NCBI GenBank assembly: GCA_965283955.1
Contig: CBDIQW010000001.1
Coordinates: 1,798,001-1,862,000 of the forward strand
From: Emticicia sp965283955
GTDB taxonomy: Bacteria > Bacteroidota > Bacteroidia > Cytophagales > Spirosomataceae
Reading direction: 5' to 3'
DNA length: 64,000 nucleotides
This document shows, in pieces, positions 63,441 through 64,000 of the stretch (position 1 is the stretch's first letter; every line of letters starts with the position of its first letter). Under the pieces are notes generated by a model. It had not been told where the DNA came from and ran no database searches. It saw only the letters and a program-made list of their open reading frames with translations. Made by a program: the position numbers and the translations under genes.

Positions 63441-64000
63441 TCATTTAATAATAACGCCTTCGCCCATTTCGAAGACTTTATGGTTTGTTTGATAATACTC
63501 GCAAGCCTCAACAAAACGTTGTGGGTCTTCGGTATTAAACTCAAATAAATGATAATGATGCGGAATGACGAGCTTCGCACCAATGATTTTTCCAAGTTTA
63601 GCAGCCTCGTCGGCACTGAGATTTCCTGCCACTTTTCGTTCGGGTTTATTGCCATTAATGGGTAAAAAAGCAACATCAACCTTGTATGGCTTCAAGATTT
63701 CTTCTAAACCTTTAAACCAAAGTGTATCACCCGAATGATATACCGAAAATCCACCAAATTCGGCAATAAAACCCATGAATTTACATTCACCTTTTTCGTT
63801 TCGCTCGACGGCATTGTGTGCCGCTGGAATTCCCGTAATCTTGAATCCTTTATGCTCAAAACTGAGTCCATCGCTTAGGCCAATCGGAAAATTCAAATCG
63901 CATTTAACTCTTTCTGCCACAAACGCTCGATTAGCTTTTGGGATGATGAATTTTATGTCAACATTATTTTGAATAATCGGCATTAAAGTTTCGGCATCCA
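63441..64000 (-). CDS. Metallo-beta-lactamase-fold hydrolase, UlaG-like (partial at the right edge)
   Basis: The frame is open to the window edge, so the N-terminal part with the HxHxDH motif is outside. What is visible has AHNAVERNEKG, the strand-loop VYHSGDTLWF (the Asp metal ligand) and IPHHYHLFEFNT near the C-terminus. That order fits UlaG-like metal-dependent hydrolases such as L-ascorbate-6-phosphate lactonase and UPF0173 proteins. The stop is at 63441. An exact substrate cannot be assigned. Confidence 0.8.
   Translation of the reverse strand, partial: DAETLMPIIQNNVDIKFIIPKANRAFVAERVKCDLNFPIGLSDGLSFEHKGFKITGIPAAHNAVERNEKGECKFMGFIAEFGGFSVYHSGDTLWFKGLEEILKPYKVDVAFLPINGNKPERKVAGNLSADEAAKLGKIIGAKLVIPHHYHLFEFNTEDPQRFVEACEYYQTNHKVFEMGEGVIIK

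Noticed and set aside
1..64000. IS elements, integrases, tRNA or rRNA genes
   Set aside because: None was recognised on either strand; the repeats seen are short palindromes without transposase genes.

Overview
The window reads as chromosomal DNA of a Bacteroidota bacterium, most likely Cytophagales (Spirosomataceae/Emticicia-like). The indicators are a SusC/SusD pair, PorT-like and PorE-like outer-membrane proteins, TANNTTTG promoters without clear Shine-Dalgarno sites, a Rcp1-type response-regulator expansion, CrtZ carotenoid hydroxylase, low GC, and many Lys/Asn/Ile-rich proteins. The genus is an inference. There are no rRNA, tRNA, phage or IS genes.

Layout. 1-3024: the start of a UDP-glucose dehydrogenase gene, then a gluconate-2-dehydrogenase-like pair (Tat-exported subunit 3 and GMC flavoprotein). 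3180-6989: a reverse-strand Roco LRR-GTPase followed 3 bp later by an AlbA_2/Schlafen-ATPase protein, a possible conflict module. 7144-10681: small membrane proteins (DoxX, an lmo0937-like 50-residue protein, YihY, a TspO-like protein). 10725-18888: a signalling block with the sigma-54 factor RpoN, an NtrC-type activator, three histidine kinases and CheY-like regulators. 18918-23484: a run of small envelope or stress proteins (YtxH, holin-like, LEA-like, PorT-like, glycine-zipper OmpA, coiled-coil lipoprotein). 23701-33477: M19 dipeptidase, a Septu-like ATPase plus HNH pair, a Tat-exported oxidoreductase, NUDIX, cytochrome b5-like protein, methionine aminopeptidase, a UbiA-like protein and a MOSC protein. 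33716-43500: a PorE-like protein, MsrA, SusC/SusD and two TonB-C paralogues. 43745-52122: a DabA-DabB-SulP inorganic-carbon cluster, a DUF2490 protein and CrtZ. 52412-64000: RecA, sulfatase, an ECF sigma factor with a seven-repeat membrane protein, a PepSY-like lipoprotein, an oxidoreductase and a metallo-beta-lactamase-fold hydrolase.

Two facts shape the reading. First, at least twelve genes, including recA, are interrupted by one-base indels that restore a textbook protein when undone. This points to uncorrected sequencing errors rather than gene decay, so these genes are given at full restored extent. Second, the intergenic DNA is rich in unrelated families of palindromic, REP-like elements. 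One of them sits in frame inside dabA just before its zinc motif.

The best candidates for little-described biology are the Roco/AlbA_2 pair, the Septu-like ATPase/HNH pair, the repeat inserted in dabA, the nested inverted repeat at 31652-31785, and the seven-fold EAEP repeat protein next to an ECF sigma factor.
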